Assembly: GCF_030538695.1 (NCBI RefSeq)
Contig: NZ_JAUNTN010000010.1
Location: 1-64,000 of the forward strand
Source: Paracoccus sp. (in: a-proteobacteria)
GTDB taxonomy: Bacteria > Pseudomonadota > Alphaproteobacteria > Rhodobacterales > Rhodobacteraceae
DNA length: 64,000 nt
Direction: 5' to 3'
In this document: positions 21,742-30,664 of the stretch, one piece after another
How positions within the stretch are numbered: the first letter of the stretch is position 1
Layout: every line of letters starts with the position of its first letter
Notes under the pieces: model-generated
What the model was told of the DNA's origin: nothing
Database searches by the model: none
What the model saw: the letters and a program-made list of their open reading frames with translations, nothing else
Program-made: the position numbers and the translations under genes

Positions 21742-22461
21742 ATGGGAACGATCCGCCTTTACCTAAAGCATCCTCTGGCCGCCGGGCAAGCCGTGCCGCT
21801 GGAACCTGCGCAGGCGCATTATCTGTCCGGCGTCATGCGGCAGGGTCCGGGGGCGCTGATCGAGGTCTTTAACGGCCACGATGGCGCATGGTCGGCCCGG
21901 ATCGAAGCCGTCAGCAAGCGCGGCGGCAATCTGACCGCGCTGGAACAGGCCGCACCTCAGCGTGACCCGCCCGATCTGTGGCTGATGTTCGCACCGATCA
22001 AAAAAGCCCGCACCGATTTCATCGTCGAAAAAGCCGCCGAACTTGGTGCCGCGCGTATCCTGCCAGTGCTGACCGACCACACCAATGCCGAGCGCGTCCG
22101 TCAGGACCGCCTGCAAGCCCATGCCGTCGAGGCCGCTGAGCAATGCGGCGGCACCTCTGTCCCAGAGGTCACGGATGCACAACCCCTGCCCCGTTTGCTG
22201 GACGGCTGGGACAAAAACCGCCGCATCCTGTGGCCTGATGAGGCCGCCGCAGGGGTCGCCACCCGTCTGGACGGCCTGCCCGCCGGGCCTTGGGCCATCC
22301 TGACCGGCCCCGAGGGCGGCTTTTCCGATACCGAGCGTAACCGCCTGCGCAGTCTGGATTTCGTCACCCGCATCAGCCTTGGCCCGCGCATCCTGCGCGC
22401 CGATACGGCGGCGGTGGCGGCATTGACGCTCTGGCAGGCAGCACTTGGGGATTGGGGTTAA
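21742..22461 (+). CDS. rsmE: 16S rRNA m3U1498 methyltransferase
   Basis: SPOUT-class methyltransferase of 239 residues acting on 16S rRNA U1498. The N-terminal PUA-like part (AQAHYLSGVMRQGPGALIEVFNG) and the knotted C-terminal domain (APIKKARTDFIVEKAAELG, ILTGPEGGFSDTERN, SLGPRILRADTAAVAAL) are the family signatures. No ribosome site precedes the ATG; the 12-base gap to ubiA holds the ubiA site on the other strand, so rsmE is either leaderless or starts elsewhere in the open upstream frame. The family N-terminus fits the chosen ATG. Confidence 0.94.
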   Translation: MGTIRLYLKHPLAAGQAVPLEPAQAHYLSGVMRQGPGALIEVFNGHDGAWSARIEAVSKRGGNLTALEQAAPQRDPPDLWLMFAPIKKARTDFIVEKAAELGAARILPVLTDHTNAERVRQDRLQAHAVEAAEQCGGTSVPEVTDAQPLPRLLDGWDKNRRILWPDEAAAGVATRLDGLPAGPWAILTGPEGGFSDTERNRLRSLDFVTRISLGPRILRADTAAVAALTLWQAALGDWG

Positions 22462-22584
22462 CACTTGCACCTGACGCAAAGCGGAGTTGCGCAGGTTGTG
22501 GATAGTTTTGCGCTAACATCCCGGCTATAGGGCAGGCAGGCTATGGTTTGCCCGCCAATCGGGCAGTTTACAAACAGGTGCAAT

Positions 22585-22779
22585 ATGTCGGCCATCGACA
22601 CGAACCGCGTGGAATACGCCGCGCAGGGTGACAGTTTTTTCAACAAGATCCGCGCGACGGTTTCGCGCTGGCTTAAATCGCAAACGACCCGTGACGAACT
22701 GAACCGCCTGTCGGATCGTGAACTGGCTGACATCGGCCTGTCGCGCTATGACATTGAGCATATCGCCCGCGCGATTTAA
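22585..22779 (+). CDS. DUF1127 (YjiS-like) small protein
   Basis: 64 residues. The C-terminal half RDELNRLSDRELADIGLSRYDIEHIAR is the DUF1127 motif, common in alphaproteobacteria. Small Arg-rich relatives have been linked to RNA handling and stress, but no role can be set here. ATG at 22585 with AGGTG 7 bases upstream. Followed by a strong terminator that also serves the convergent prmA operon. Confidence 0.85.
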   Translation: MSAIDTNRVEYAAQGDSFFNKIRATVSRWLKSQTTRDELNRLSDRELADIGLSRYDIEHIARAI

Positions 22780-22815
22780 GAAATACCCGGTTATCCCTTC
22801 TTGTCTCTGGGATAG

Positions 22816-22849
22816 GAAAAACGCCCCGCCATTCGGCCGGGGCGTTTTT
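22816..22849. terminator. Bidirectional terminator between DUF1127 gene and prmA
   Basis: AAAACGCCCCG pairs perfectly with CGGGGCGTTTT around a short loop, flanked by A and T runs on either side, so it can end transcription from both directions. Confidence 0.9.
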
Positions 22850-22885
22850 CATTATGCGTTGACGAATAAACCGACCCACGCGGAC

Positions 22886-23758
22886 TTAGCCGCGCGTCAG
22901 GGTCAGCGTGGACCATTCGCCCATGTCGGCGCGGTCATCCAGTATAAAGCCCGCGCCCTGATAAACCCCGGCGACCTCATCGGCCTGCGTGGTCAAGATG
23001 CCGGACAGGATCGCCTTGCCGCCATGCGCGGTATAGCGGGCCATATCGGGGGCAAGGTCAATCAGCGGCTGTTTCAGGATATTGGCGAACACCAGATCAT
23101 AAGGCGCGTTGGTTTCCAGCAGCGGATGGTCAAAGCCCGCCGCCTCAAGGCACTCGACGCGGCCATCCAGACCGTTGGCCATGACATTGGCCCGCGCGGT
23201 ATCGACCGCCACCGGGTCGATGTCGCTGGCCAGCACGATATGCGGAAACACCCGCGCCGCCGCCATTGCCAGCACGGCGGTGCCACAGCCAATATCGGCA
23301 ATGCGGGTCGGCTGGATGCCCTGCCCGATCAGCCGCTCCAGCGCCTCAAGGCAGCCTTTGGTGGTGTTGTGATGGCCGGTGCCAAAGGCCATGGCGGCCT
23401 CAATGCAAAGTGCCTCGACGCCATCAGGCACCTTGTCGGCATCATGGCTGCCATGGACAAAGAACCGCCCCGCCGTGACCGGCGTCAGTTCGCGCCGAAC
23501 ATGCGCGACCCAATCAACCTCGGGCAGTTCGCTGATAACAAAGGGTTCCGCACCAGCCGCCGCAGCCAGCAACGCCAACCCGACCTCATCCGGGGCCTCG
23601 GTGAAATAGAGACCGACTTCCCAGCGATTGCTGCCGTCCTCGATCTCGAACACACCGCTGCCGACGGGTTCGGGGGTCAGCAACTCCTCACCCTGCGCGG
23701 CCAGAGCCTCGGCGGCGTCGCGCCCGATCAGATGGGTCAAAGCGGTCCAGGTCGCCAT
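22886..23758 (-). CDS. prmA: Ribosomal protein L11 methyltransferase
   Basis: SAM-dependent enzyme that trimethylates ribosomal protein L11; 290 residues. The N-terminal substrate-recognition domain precedes GTGHHNTTKGCLEAL, the SAM motif DIGCGTAVLAMAA, ASDIDPVAV and the catalytic-loop equivalent FANILKQPLIDLAP. Its ATG shares one base with the msrA stop (TGATG), so both are translated together. Last gene of a four-gene minus-strand run (cinA-type, GNAT, msrA, prmA). Confidence 0.94.
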   Translation of the reverse strand: MATWTALTHLIGRDAAEALAAQGEELLTPEPVGSGVFEIEDGSNRWEVGLYFTEAPDEVGLALLAAAAGAEPFVISELPEVDWVAHVRRELTPVTAGRFFVHGSHDADKVPDGVEALCIEAAMAFGTGHHNTTKGCLEALERLIGQGIQPTRIADIGCGTAVLAMAAARVFPHIVLASDIDPVAVDTARANVMANGLDGRVECLEAAGFDHPLLETNAPYDLVFANILKQPLIDLAPDMARYTAHGGKAILSGILTTQADEVAGVYQGAGFILDDRADMGEWSTLTLTRG

Positions 23759-24336
23759 CAGAAAGCCTCGCGCGGTTCACAAAGAGCGGCCTCTACGCCG
23801 GTGCCTTTCAGCGCGCAATAGCCGTTCGGGTTCTTTTCCAGATATTGCTGATGCGATTCCTCTTGCGCCAGCCAGAACCGGCCCGCCGGAATGATCTGCG
23901 TGGTAATGTCGGGAAAACCCGCCACCGCAAGGCGGTTGCTGTAATCGGTGCGCGACGCCTCGGCCTCGGCCCTCTGGGTCTCGCTGAAATACATGATCAG
24001 GCTGCGATACTGGCTGCCGATGTCATTACCCTGCCGGTCGCCCTGCGTGGGGTCGTGATTGTCCCAAAACAGTTGCAGCAGATGCGCATAGCTGATCATC
24101 GAGGGATCGAACACCACCCGCACGACCTCGGCATGGCCGGTCTGGCCGGTGCAGACCTGTTCATAGGTCGGGTTCTCGGCATGACCGCCGGCAAAGCCCA
24201 CCTCGGTCAGCCAGACCCCGTTCTGTTTCCAGAACAGGCGTTCAACACCCCAGTAACAGCCCATGCCAAAGATCGCCTGATCGTAGCCATGCGGCGGTTC
24301 GGCGCCAAGCGGACGGTGGAAAATGGCGTGTTCCAT
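23758..24336 (-). CDS. msrA: Peptide methionine (S)-S-oxide reductase
   Basis: Repairs oxidised methionine (S-sulfoxide) in proteins. 192 residues. The catalytic motif reads GCYWG with Cys27, where most MsrA proteins have GCFWG; the Tyr is a mild variation. Further markers are EVGFAGGHAENPTYEQVCTGQTGHAEVV, LLQLFWDNHDPTQ and QGNDIGSQYRS. No MsrB domain is fused. ATG preceded by AAAGGAACCGTT. Coupled to prmA downstream. Confidence 0.95.
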   Translation of the reverse strand: MEHAIFHRPLGAEPPHGYDQAIFGMGCYWGVERLFWKQNGVWLTEVGFAGGHAENPTYEQVCTGQTGHAEVVRVVFDPSMISYAHLLQLFWDNHDPTQGDRQGNDIGSQYRSLIMYFSETQRAEAEASRTDYSNRLAVAGFPDITTQIIPAGRFWLAQEESHQQYLEKNPNGYCALKGTGVEAALCEPREAF

Positions 24337-24378
24337 AACGGTTCCTTTCGCGGCCTGTCGCACCCAACGCGCCGCGCG

Positions 24379-25095
24379 TCAGGCGGGTTTCCCAAGATAG
24401 ACGTATCCGGCGACCGGCTGAAAGCCCAAACGGTGATACAGCCGCCGCGCAGTTGCATTGTTGCGGGTGACGGCCACGGCAAGGCTGGCCGCCCCTTGAT
24501 CCGCGGCCCAAAACGCAGCCTCACGCACCATCCATGCCGCCAGCCCCTTTTCGCGCCACGCCGGCAGAACATTCAGCGCGTGCAGCATCGCGGTATCGCC
24601 ATGAATCGCCGCAAACCCGACCCCGGCGGCGCGGTCATCCGTCCGGCCCAGCAGGGCGGCCTTTGGCGCAGGGGTGCGGTCCATCACCGCCAACCGCCCC
24701 GGCCCGATACCGGATTCCGCAAACAGGTCACGCTGAATCGCCAGCATCGGCCAGACCGGAAAGGCAGTGATCGGCGGCACCGGCAGATCGGTCAGCGCCG
24801 CCACCGGCACGGTCAGGATCAGCGATGGCTCGATCTGCACCAGCCCCCGGTCCAGCAGCGCGTCGCGCAGGGGTTCGTCCTCATCATCGACGCGGAACAG
24901 CGCGGGCTGGTCCCATGCCTGCGCCTGCGCCATCACCGCTTGAACCTGATCGCCATCCCAAGGCCCGGACGCCACCGCGCTGCCGACACGCCGACCGCCA
25001 CCCAAAGCGCGGCCAAGGCGGAACCCACCGATCCGCGCATATTCCGCAGCGGGCCATGTCGCGTCAAAGGCCGCAGCCAGCGCCGCGTCCATCAC
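24379..25095 (-). CDS. GNAT-family N-acetyltransferase
   Basis: 238 residues. The C-terminal half carries the acetyl-CoA fold: LHALNVLPAWREKGLAAWMVREA (the A motif with RxxGLA) and AVTRNNATARRLYHRLGFQPV (B motif). The N-terminal half is a second, less clear domain, so this could be a double-GNAT protein. Substrate unknown. Its ATG overlaps the stop of the cinA-type gene by 4 bases, and it is followed by msrA after 42 bases. Confidence 0.85.
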   Translation of the reverse strand: MMDAALAAAFDATWPAAEYARIGGFRLGRALGGGRRVGSAVASGPWDGDQVQAVMAQAQAWDQPALFRVDDEDEPLRDALLDRGLVQIEPSLILTVPVAALTDLPVPPITAFPVWPMLAIQRDLFAESGIGPGRLAVMDRTPAPKAALLGRTDDRAAGVGFAAIHGDTAMLHALNVLPAWREKGLAAWMVREAAFWAADQGAASLAVAVTRNNATARRLYHRLGFQPVAGYVYLGKPA

Positions 25096-25847
25096 AGCGC
25101 CCCGATGCGGCTGCGCAGGTCGGCCATCGCCGCCGCCACGCGGTCGGCGTCCAGCCCCCGGATCACCAGATTGGTGCCATATCCGCGCTTGGTATCGCCG
25201 CCGCCATAGGTAAAGGGATAAGACCCCATAGCCAGATCGGGCCAGTCGCGGGCGCAGGCGCCCAAAACCTCGGCCACGTCGGATTCGCCGCGCAGAACTT
25301 CCAGCGTCTCGGAATGGCTGGGGCGGCCTGCGGGCAGGGTCGGAATGACGCTTTCAACCATGCTGCGGAACACCTCAGGCACGCCCGCCATCACATGCGT
25401 GACGCCGATGCTGAAGCCCGGCGCAGAACTGACCGGGTTGTCGATCAGCGTCGCACCCACCGGGATGCGGGCCATGCGCAGGCGGTTTTCGGTCATTTCC
25501 AGCCCGATGCGGGTGTAACGCTCCTCCATCACGCGGCGGGCCTCAGGATGGATTTCCAGCACCGTGCCAAAGGCCGCCGCCACCGCATCCGCCGTCAGGT
25601 CGTCATGGGTCGGACCAATGCCGCCGCTGGTGAACAGATGGTCCACCGAACCACCGAGCGAGCGATCAAAATGCCGGATCGCCGCAATGATGCTGTCCAT
25701 ATCATCGGGAATCACCCGGATTTCGCGCAGATCAAACCCGGTCGCGGACAGCACACCGGCAAGGTAATGGGCGTTGCCCTCTCGTGTGCGGCCGGACAGG
25801 ATTTCATCGCCAATAACAAGGATGGCGGCGGTCGGATTCTGGGTCAT
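25092..25847 (-). CDS. CinA-type MoCF-domain protein (no amidase domain)
   Basis: 251 residues of the MoaB/Mog-like fold labelled competence/damage-inducible protein A. Visible are AAILVIGDEILSGRTREGNAHYLAGVL and FTSGGIGPTHDDLTADAV, the family's nucleotide/molybdopterin-type pocket. Full CinA has a C-terminal nicotinamide-mononucleotide amidase (PncC) domain; this one ends before it, as in many alphaproteobacteria where PncC is separate. It may act as a pyrophosphatase on NAD-related nucleotides, by family analogy. First gene of the cinA-type/GNAT/msrA/prmA run, divergent from map with 99 bases between starts. Confidence 0.85.
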   Translation of the reverse strand: MTQNPTAAILVIGDEILSGRTREGNAHYLAGVLSATGFDLREIRVIPDDMDSIIAAIRHFDRSLGGSVDHLFTSGGIGPTHDDLTADAVAAAFGTVLEIHPEARRVMEERYTRIGLEMTENRLRMARIPVGATLIDNPVSSAPGFSIGVTHVMAGVPEVFRSMVESVIPTLPAGRPSHSETLEVLRGESDVAEVLGACARDWPDLAMGSYPFTYGGGDTKRGYGTNLVIRGLDADRVAAAMADLRSRIGAL

Positions 25848-25946
25848 GGGAAGCCTCGGGTTACTTGCACCGAAACTAGCCCTGCGGCGGGGGGTGGAAC
25901 AAGGGCGCTTGTGCGACTATCTGTCAGCGAAACGAAAGGGATCACC

Positions 25947-26750
25947 ATGGACGACGGCCGCATCACGAAAGAAGGCATCCGCATCTATCAGCCGGGCGAT
26001 TTCGCCGGGATGCACAAGGCCGGTGCGCTGGCGGCGCAGATTCTGGATGAGATCGGACCACTGGTCCAGCCCGGCGTGACCACCGCTGCGCTGGACGATT
26101 TCATCCGCAACGCGGTCGAGGCCGCAGGCGCCACCAGCGCCACCATCGGCTATCGCGGCTATCAGCACGCAAGCTGCATCAGCGTGAACCATGTCGTCTG
26201 CCACGGGATTCCGGGCGACAAGCTGCTGGTCGATGGCGATATCCTGAACATCGACGTGACGGTGATCGTGGATGGCTGGTTCGGTGACAGCAGCCGCATG
26301 TATGTGGCGGGCAAGCCCCCGATCAAAGCCAAACGGCTGATTCAGGTCACACATGACGCGCTGATGAAGGGGATCGAGGTCGTCCGCCCCGGCGCCACCT
26401 TTGGCGACATCGGCGCCGCGATCCAGACCTATGTCGAAGGCCATCGCATGTCGGTGGTGCGCGATTTCTGCGGCCACGGGCTTGGCCGGGTGTTTCATGC
26501 GCCGCCCAATGTGCTGCATTTCGGCCGCGCCGGCAAAGGCCCCGTGCTGGAAGAAGGTATGTTCTTTACCATCGAACCGATGGTCAACCTTGGCCGCCCG
26601 GAAACCAAGGTTCTGGCCGATGACTGGACCGCCGTGACCCGCGACCGCTCGCTCTCGGCGCAGTTTGAACATTCCATCGGGGTCACGGCAGACGGGTTCG
26701 AGATTTTCACCCTGTCCCCCAAAGGCGTGTTTTTTCCGGCGCTGGACTAA
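25947..26750 (+). CDS. map: Methionine aminopeptidase, type I
   Basis: Removes the initiator methionine from new proteins. 267 residues. The dinuclear metal site is visible in order: LNIDVTVIVDGWFGDSSRMY (two Asp), GHGLGRVFHAPP (His), FTIEPMVN (Glu) and QFEHSIGVT (Glu). HGIPG with the substrate His is also present. The frame continues upstream through the divergent gene, but GAAAGGGATCACC before the ATG at 25947 and the family N-terminus set the start. Confidence 0.96.
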   Translation: MDDGRITKEGIRIYQPGDFAGMHKAGALAAQILDEIGPLVQPGVTTAALDDFIRNAVEAAGATSATIGYRGYQHASCISVNHVVCHGIPGDKLLVDGDILNIDVTVIVDGWFGDSSRMYVAGKPPIKAKRLIQVTHDALMKGIEVVRPGATFGDIGAAIQTYVEGHRMSVVRDFCGHGLGRVFHAPPNVLHFGRAGKGPVLEEGMFFTIEPMVNLGRPETKVLADDWTAVTRDRSLSAQFEHSIGVTADGFEIFTLSPKGVFFPALD

Positions 26751-26765
26751 AGCGCCGGGACCGTT

Positions 26766-27470
26766 TCAGGCCGCGCCGACAGTCAGCCCACGCTGAACCG
26801 CAGGCCGCGCCAGCCAGCGCGTCTGCCAGGCGGTGACATTGGCGAAATCATCCAGCCCGACCAGATCGGCCGCGTCATAGCCGGTGCGCAGGTTGCGCAC
26901 CCAGCCACCGCAGGCAATATCCGCGATGGAATAGTCCCCGGCAATCCAGTCGCGCCCCTCAAGCTGGCGGTCCAGCACGCCCAGCAGACGCTTTGCCTCG
27001 GCCACATAGCGGTCGCGCGGGCGCTTGTCCTCGATCTCGCGGCCCTTGTAGCGGTGGAAAAAGCCAAGCTGCCCCAGCATCGGGCCAAGCCCGCCCATCT
27101 GCCACATGACCCATTGAATCACCTGCCAGCGTTCCGCACCCGCAGCGGGCAGGAACCGCCCCGCCTTATCCGCCAGATAGACCAGAATCGCCCCCGATTC
27201 CCACAAGCCCATCGGCTGACCGTCCGGCCCGTCCGGGTCAATGATCGCGGGGATCTTGTTATTCGGGTTCAGCGCCAGATATTCCGGCGTCATCTGATCC
27301 AGCGCCGCATCGGAAATGTCGATCCGGTGCGCATCATAGGGCAGGTTCAGTTCTTCCAGCAAAATCGAGACCTTGACCCCGTTCGGCGTCGGCAGGGTAT
27401 AAAGCTGGATCACGTCATCGCGCTGTGGCGGCCAGCGACGCATCACGGGGAATTGGTCGGTAAGCGACAT
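26766..27470 (-). CDS. Glutathione S-transferase family protein (YghU/YfcG-like)
   Basis: 234 residues. The N-terminal thioredoxin-fold domain has [38 protein letters not shown] and [13 protein letters not shown] (glutathione-binding ES pair); the C-terminal helical domain has [22 protein letters not shown] and [17 protein letters not shown] at the active turn is the pattern of disulfide-bond reductases such as YfcG and YghU rather than classic conjugating enzymes. Convergent with map and divergent from mscL. Confidence 0.9.
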   Translation of the reverse strand: MSLTDQFPVMRRWPPQRDDVIQLYTLPTPNGVKVSILLEELNLPYDAHRIDISDAALDQMTPEYLALNPNNKIPAIIDPDGPDGQPMGLWESGAILVYLADKAGRFLPAAGAERWQVIQWVMWQMGGLGPMLGQLGFFHRYKGREIEDKRPRDRYVAEAKRLLGVLDRQLEGRDWIAGDYSIADIACGGWVRNLRTGYDAADLVGLDDFANVTAWQTRWLARPAVQRGLTVGAA

Positions 27471-27571
27471 CTTGCCCTCTTGAAAAAAGATGTTTGCGGT
27501 ATCGGTCAGGTATGGTATGCGCCCGCCCTGTAAACTGCAACCAACGCAGCAATCATAAGGCTCCCCCTCTC

Positions 27572-27994
27572 ATGATCAAAGAATTCAAGGATTTCATCGC
27601 CAAGGGCAATGTCATGGACATGGCCGTTGGTATCATCATCGGCGCGGCCTTCACCGCCATCGTGACCTCGCTGGTCAGCGACCTGATCAACCCGATCATC
27701 GGCCTGATCACGGGCGGCGTCGATTTCTCGAACCTGTTCATCAACCTCAGCGGCGGCGACTATACCTCGCTGAAAGCCGCGCAGGACGCCGGTGCGGCCG
27801 TCTTTGCCTATGGTTCGTTCATCACCGCGGTCATCAACTTCCTGATTATCGCTTTCGTCGTGTTCCTGCTGGTCAAAGCCGTGAACCGCCTGAAAGACGC
27901 TGCGGTCAAGCAGGAAGCTGCCGAAGAAGCCGCCACCGGCCCGTCGCAGGAAGAACTGCTGACCCAAATCCGCGATCTGCTGGCCCGCAAGTAA
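27572..27994 (+). CDS. mscL: Large-conductance mechanosensitive channel
   Basis: Inner-membrane channel that opens under hypo-osmotic shock. 140 residues. [27 protein letters not shown] is the first membrane helix, [31 protein letters not shown] the second, with a periplasmic loop between and a cytoplasmic helical tail ending [14 protein letters not shown]. It stands alone between the GST gene and the AraC regulator and has its own terminator. Confidence 0.96.
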   Translation: MIKEFKDFIAKGNVMDMAVGIIIGAAFTAIVTSLVSDLINPIIGLITGGVDFSNLFINLSGGDYTSLKAAQDAGAAVFAYGSFITAVINFLIIAFVVFLLVKAVNRLKDAAVKQEAAEEAATGPSQEELLTQIRDLLARK

Positions 27995-28017
27995 TCCTTG
28001 CCCCCGGCAAACCGGAA

Positions 28018-28047
28018 AAGGCGCAGCCCCAAGGGTTGCGCCTTTTT
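28018..28047 (+). terminator. Rho-independent terminator after mscL
   Basis: AAAGGCGCA and TGCGCCTTT pair, extended by GCCC/GGGT around a CAA loop, and run into seven T residues. It starts 23 bases after the mscL stop. Confidence 0.9.
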
Positions 28048-28079
28048 TTCATGGCTTGCACGACCTTGACCGTGGGATT

Positions 28080-28099
28080 GGATATTTATGGACAAAAGA
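28080..28099. repeat. Dispersed intergenic element, copy 2 (mscL/araC)
   Basis: GGATATTTATGGACAAAAGA, one arm only of the element seen complete at 35773. It lies 5 bases beyond the stop of the AraC-type gene, between it and the convergent mscL. Confidence 0.75.
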
Positions 28100-28104
28100 T
28101 GGTT

Positions 28105-29025
28105 TTAGACGCCGGGTGCGGAGGGCCCCGCCTGTTCCAGAAACCGGCGGGGAGCGACGCCGTAATACGCCCGGAACGCCCGGTTAAAGTTTGAAATATC
28201 CCGAAAACCGGCGGCAAGGGCCATGTCCGTGACCTGCGGGTTCTGCGCCCGGCGGCGGGCAATGCGGGACAATTCGACGAACAGTTTTAACCGCTGCTGG
28301 CGCAATGCCTGCACAAAGCTGCTGCCATGCGCGGCAAAGTCGCGCTCTAGCTGCCGGGCCGAGACGCCGATGCGGGCAGCCAGCCACGCCAGCGACATAT
28401 CGGCATGGGTGACATGGGTTTCGATCTGGCGCAGGGCCAGTTGGAACCGTGTCGCCGGGGTCAGCTTGCCCGCCTGCTGTCTGCCGCCGGCCGGGTCAGG
28501 CTGAAACGCCAGCCGGGCCAGATCAAAGACGTGTTCCGGGTCGCCATCCACGTTGCCGCGCATCACACCACTGATCCGGCGATGCAAGAGCCGCGCCGGT
28601 TCGCTGGACGCATCAATCGCCTGACCAACCCGCAGCGCAGGCCCTGCCCCCGACAGAAGCGTGGCCCGTGGCAGGTGCAGCGACAGAGAATGTGTAACAG
28701 CCCCGTCATAGTCGAGCTTGAGCGGTCGGGTCGAATCCAGCAGATACAACATGCCGGGCGTCACGATGCTGCGGTTGCCGTCAGCCTCGATATGGCTGCG
28801 GCCCTCGATCTGGACCAACAGGAACAGATGCTCGTGATCGTCGGCACGAATATCGCGCGGACTGCGGGTAATCATGCGGATGTCGCAGCGGAAATCGGCC
28901 AGATCCAGCCCGCTGACCCGGCGCGTGGTGAAATGCCCCCGCACGGCCTTTTGGCGGCCAGCAGGGACCGGGCTGAAACAGCCGCAAGTGGACCTGAGGG
29001 CATCGCCCCATGCCTCGAATAACAT
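28105..29025 (-). CDS. AraC-family transcriptional regulator
   Basis: 306 residues. The N-terminal part (FTTRRVSGLDLADFRCDIRMITRSPRD, then LFLLVQIEGRSHIEADG) resembles the AraC-binding-like cupin domain of FeaR/AlkR-type regulators. The C-terminal part has the two helix-turn-helix motifs, MSLAWLAARIGVSARQLERDF and VTDMALAAGFRDISNFNRAFRAYYGVAP. Start at MLFEAWGDAL with GAGG 9 bases upstream. It is divergent from an aldehyde dehydrogenase and alcohol dehydrogenase pair across 174 bases, so it likely activates them in response to an alcohol or aldehyde. That is inference from position and from FeaR-like relatives. Confidence 0.88.
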   Translation of the reverse strand: MLFEAWGDALRSTCGCFSPVPAGRQKAVRGHFTTRRVSGLDLADFRCDIRMITRSPRDIRADDHEHLFLLVQIEGRSHIEADGNRSIVTPGMLYLLDSTRPLKLDYDGAVTHSLSLHLPRATLLSGAGPALRVGQAIDASSEPARLLHRRISGVMRGNVDGDPEHVFDLARLAFQPDPAGGRQQAGKLTPATRFQLALRQIETHVTHADMSLAWLAARIGVSARQLERDFAAHGSSFVQALRQQRLKLFVELSRIARRRAQNPQVTDMALAAGFRDISNFNRAFRAYYGVAPRRFLEQAGPSAPGV

Positions 29026-29199
29026 GTCGTGCCTCTCGTTTGTCTCCTCCCACGGGCCGCGAGGACTGACGGCACCGCACCCGGTCAGAGTAACGCAGCC
29101 CCCGGAAAAGAGAAGCGGCAATTTTGGCGGAAAAGTCCAAGCCGGGCAGACACCGGGCCGCTAGGCTGGGGGATAGTCTGCATATTGAGGGAGGCAACT

Positions 29200-30600
29200 A
29201 TGACTGACTACAGCCTTTTGATTGGTGGCAAGCTGGTCCCCGGCGATGCCACGATGGACGTCATCAACCCCGCGACCGAGGAGGTTCTGGCCACATGCCC
29301 GCGCGGTTCGGTCGCGCAGATGGATCAGGCCGTTGCCGCGGCCAAAGCGGCCTTTCCGGCATGGGCCGCCCGCCCGATCACCGAGCGCCGCGCGATGCTG
29401 CTGGCACTGGCCGATGCGCTGGAGGCGCAGCAGGACGCTTTTGCCCGGCTGCTGACGCAGGAACAGGGCAAGCCCCTGCCAGAAGCGACGGCGGAAATCA
29501 TCTATTCCACGGTTTTCATCCGCCAGTTGGCCGTGCTGGACCTGCCGGTAAAGGTGATCGAGGACAGCGCCACCAGCCGGATCGAACAGCACCGGATGCC
29601 GCTGGGCGTGGTCGGTGCGATCATCCCGTGGAACTTTCCGCTGCTGATTATCTGTTTCAAGATCCCCTGCGCCCTGCTGGCGGGGAACACGGTCGTCATC
29701 AAACCCGCCCCCACCACGCCGCTGGTCACGCTGAAACTGGGCGAGCTGATGGCCGATATTTTCCCGGCAGGCGTGGTGAATATCGTCACCGATCTGAACG
29801 ACCTTGGCGGGCACCTGTCCACACATCCCGATGTGGCGAAGGTGTCCTTCACCGGCTCGACCGAGACCGGGCGCAAGGTCATGGCCTCGGCTGCGGGCAC
29901 GCTGAAGCGGCTGACACTGGAGCTTGGCGGCAATGACGCGGCCATCGTGCTGCCCGGCGCAGATCCCGAAACTGTCGCGCCCGGCATCTTTGGCGGGGCC
30001 TTTATGAACGCCGGTCAGGTCTGCCTGGCGATCAAACGTGCTTATGTCCACGATTCAATCTATGATGAGGTGGTCGAACGGCTGGCCAAGCTGGCTAATG
30101 AAGCCGTGGTCGGTGACGGCTTGCAGCAAGGCACCACCATCGGCCCGCTGCAAAACAAGATGCAATATGACAAGGTGCAGACCTTCCTTGACGACGCCCG
30201 CAAGGATGGCCGCATCGTGGCAGGCGGCAAGGTCCGTGACGGCGCAGGCTATTTCATCGAACCGACCATCGTGGCCGACATCGACGACAACTCGCGGCTG
30301 GTGACAGAGGAACAGTTTGGCCCGATCCTGCCGGTGGTGCGCTATACCGACCCCGAAGATGCGCTGACCCGCGCCAATGCCTCGCCCTGGGGGCTTGGCG
30401 GCTCGGTCTGGGGCGACCGCGCGGCGGCCCGCCAGATCGCGCTGCGCATGGAAAGCGGCACGGCATGGGTGAACAAGCATCTGGACTTTGGCCCTCACGC
30501 GCCGTTCGGCGGGGCCAAGCAATCCGGCATCGGGGTCGAGTTCGCCGAAGAAGGGCTGCATGAGTTCACCCAGCTTCATATCGTGAACGAGGCCGTCTGA
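29200..30600 (+). CDS. NAD(P)-dependent aldehyde dehydrogenase
   Basis: 466 residues of the ALDH superfamily. PWNFP (143-147), FTGSTETG (218-224), the general base Glu241 in LELGGND and the catalytic Cys275 in NAGQVCLAIKR are all present; the C-terminal PFGGAKQSGIG closes the fold. The frame extends upstream, but GGGAGGCAACT before the ATG at 29200 sets the start. It lies 64 bases before a quinohaemoprotein alcohol dehydrogenase, so the pair would oxidise an alcohol to the acid: first step in the periplasm, second in the cytoplasm. The exact aldehyde is not known. Confidence 0.92.
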   Translation: MTDYSLLIGGKLVPGDATMDVINPATEEVLATCPRGSVAQMDQAVAAAKAAFPAWAARPITERRAMLLALADALEAQQDAFARLLTQEQGKPLPEATAEIIYSTVFIRQLAVLDLPVKVIEDSATSRIEQHRMPLGVVGAIIPWNFPLLIICFKIPCALLAGNTVVIKPAPTTPLVTLKLGELMADIFPAGVVNIVTDLNDLGGHLSTHPDVAKVSFTGSTETGRKVMASAAGTLKRLTLELGGNDAAIVLPGADPETVAPGIFGGAFMNAGQVCLAIKRAYVHDSIYDEVVERLAKLANEAVVGDGLQQGTTIGPLQNKMQYDKVQTFLDDARKDGRIVAGGKVRDGAGYFIEPTIVADIDDNSRLVTEEQFGPILPVVRYTDPEDALTRANASPWGLGGSVWGDRAAARQIALRMESGTAWVNKHLDFGPHAPFGGAKQSGIGVEFAEEGLHEFTQLHIVNEAV

Positions 30601-30664
30601 CCCAGCAACGGGCCGCGCTGACCGGCGCGGCCCGCATATCTCAGCCGTGTTTTGGGAGGGACAC

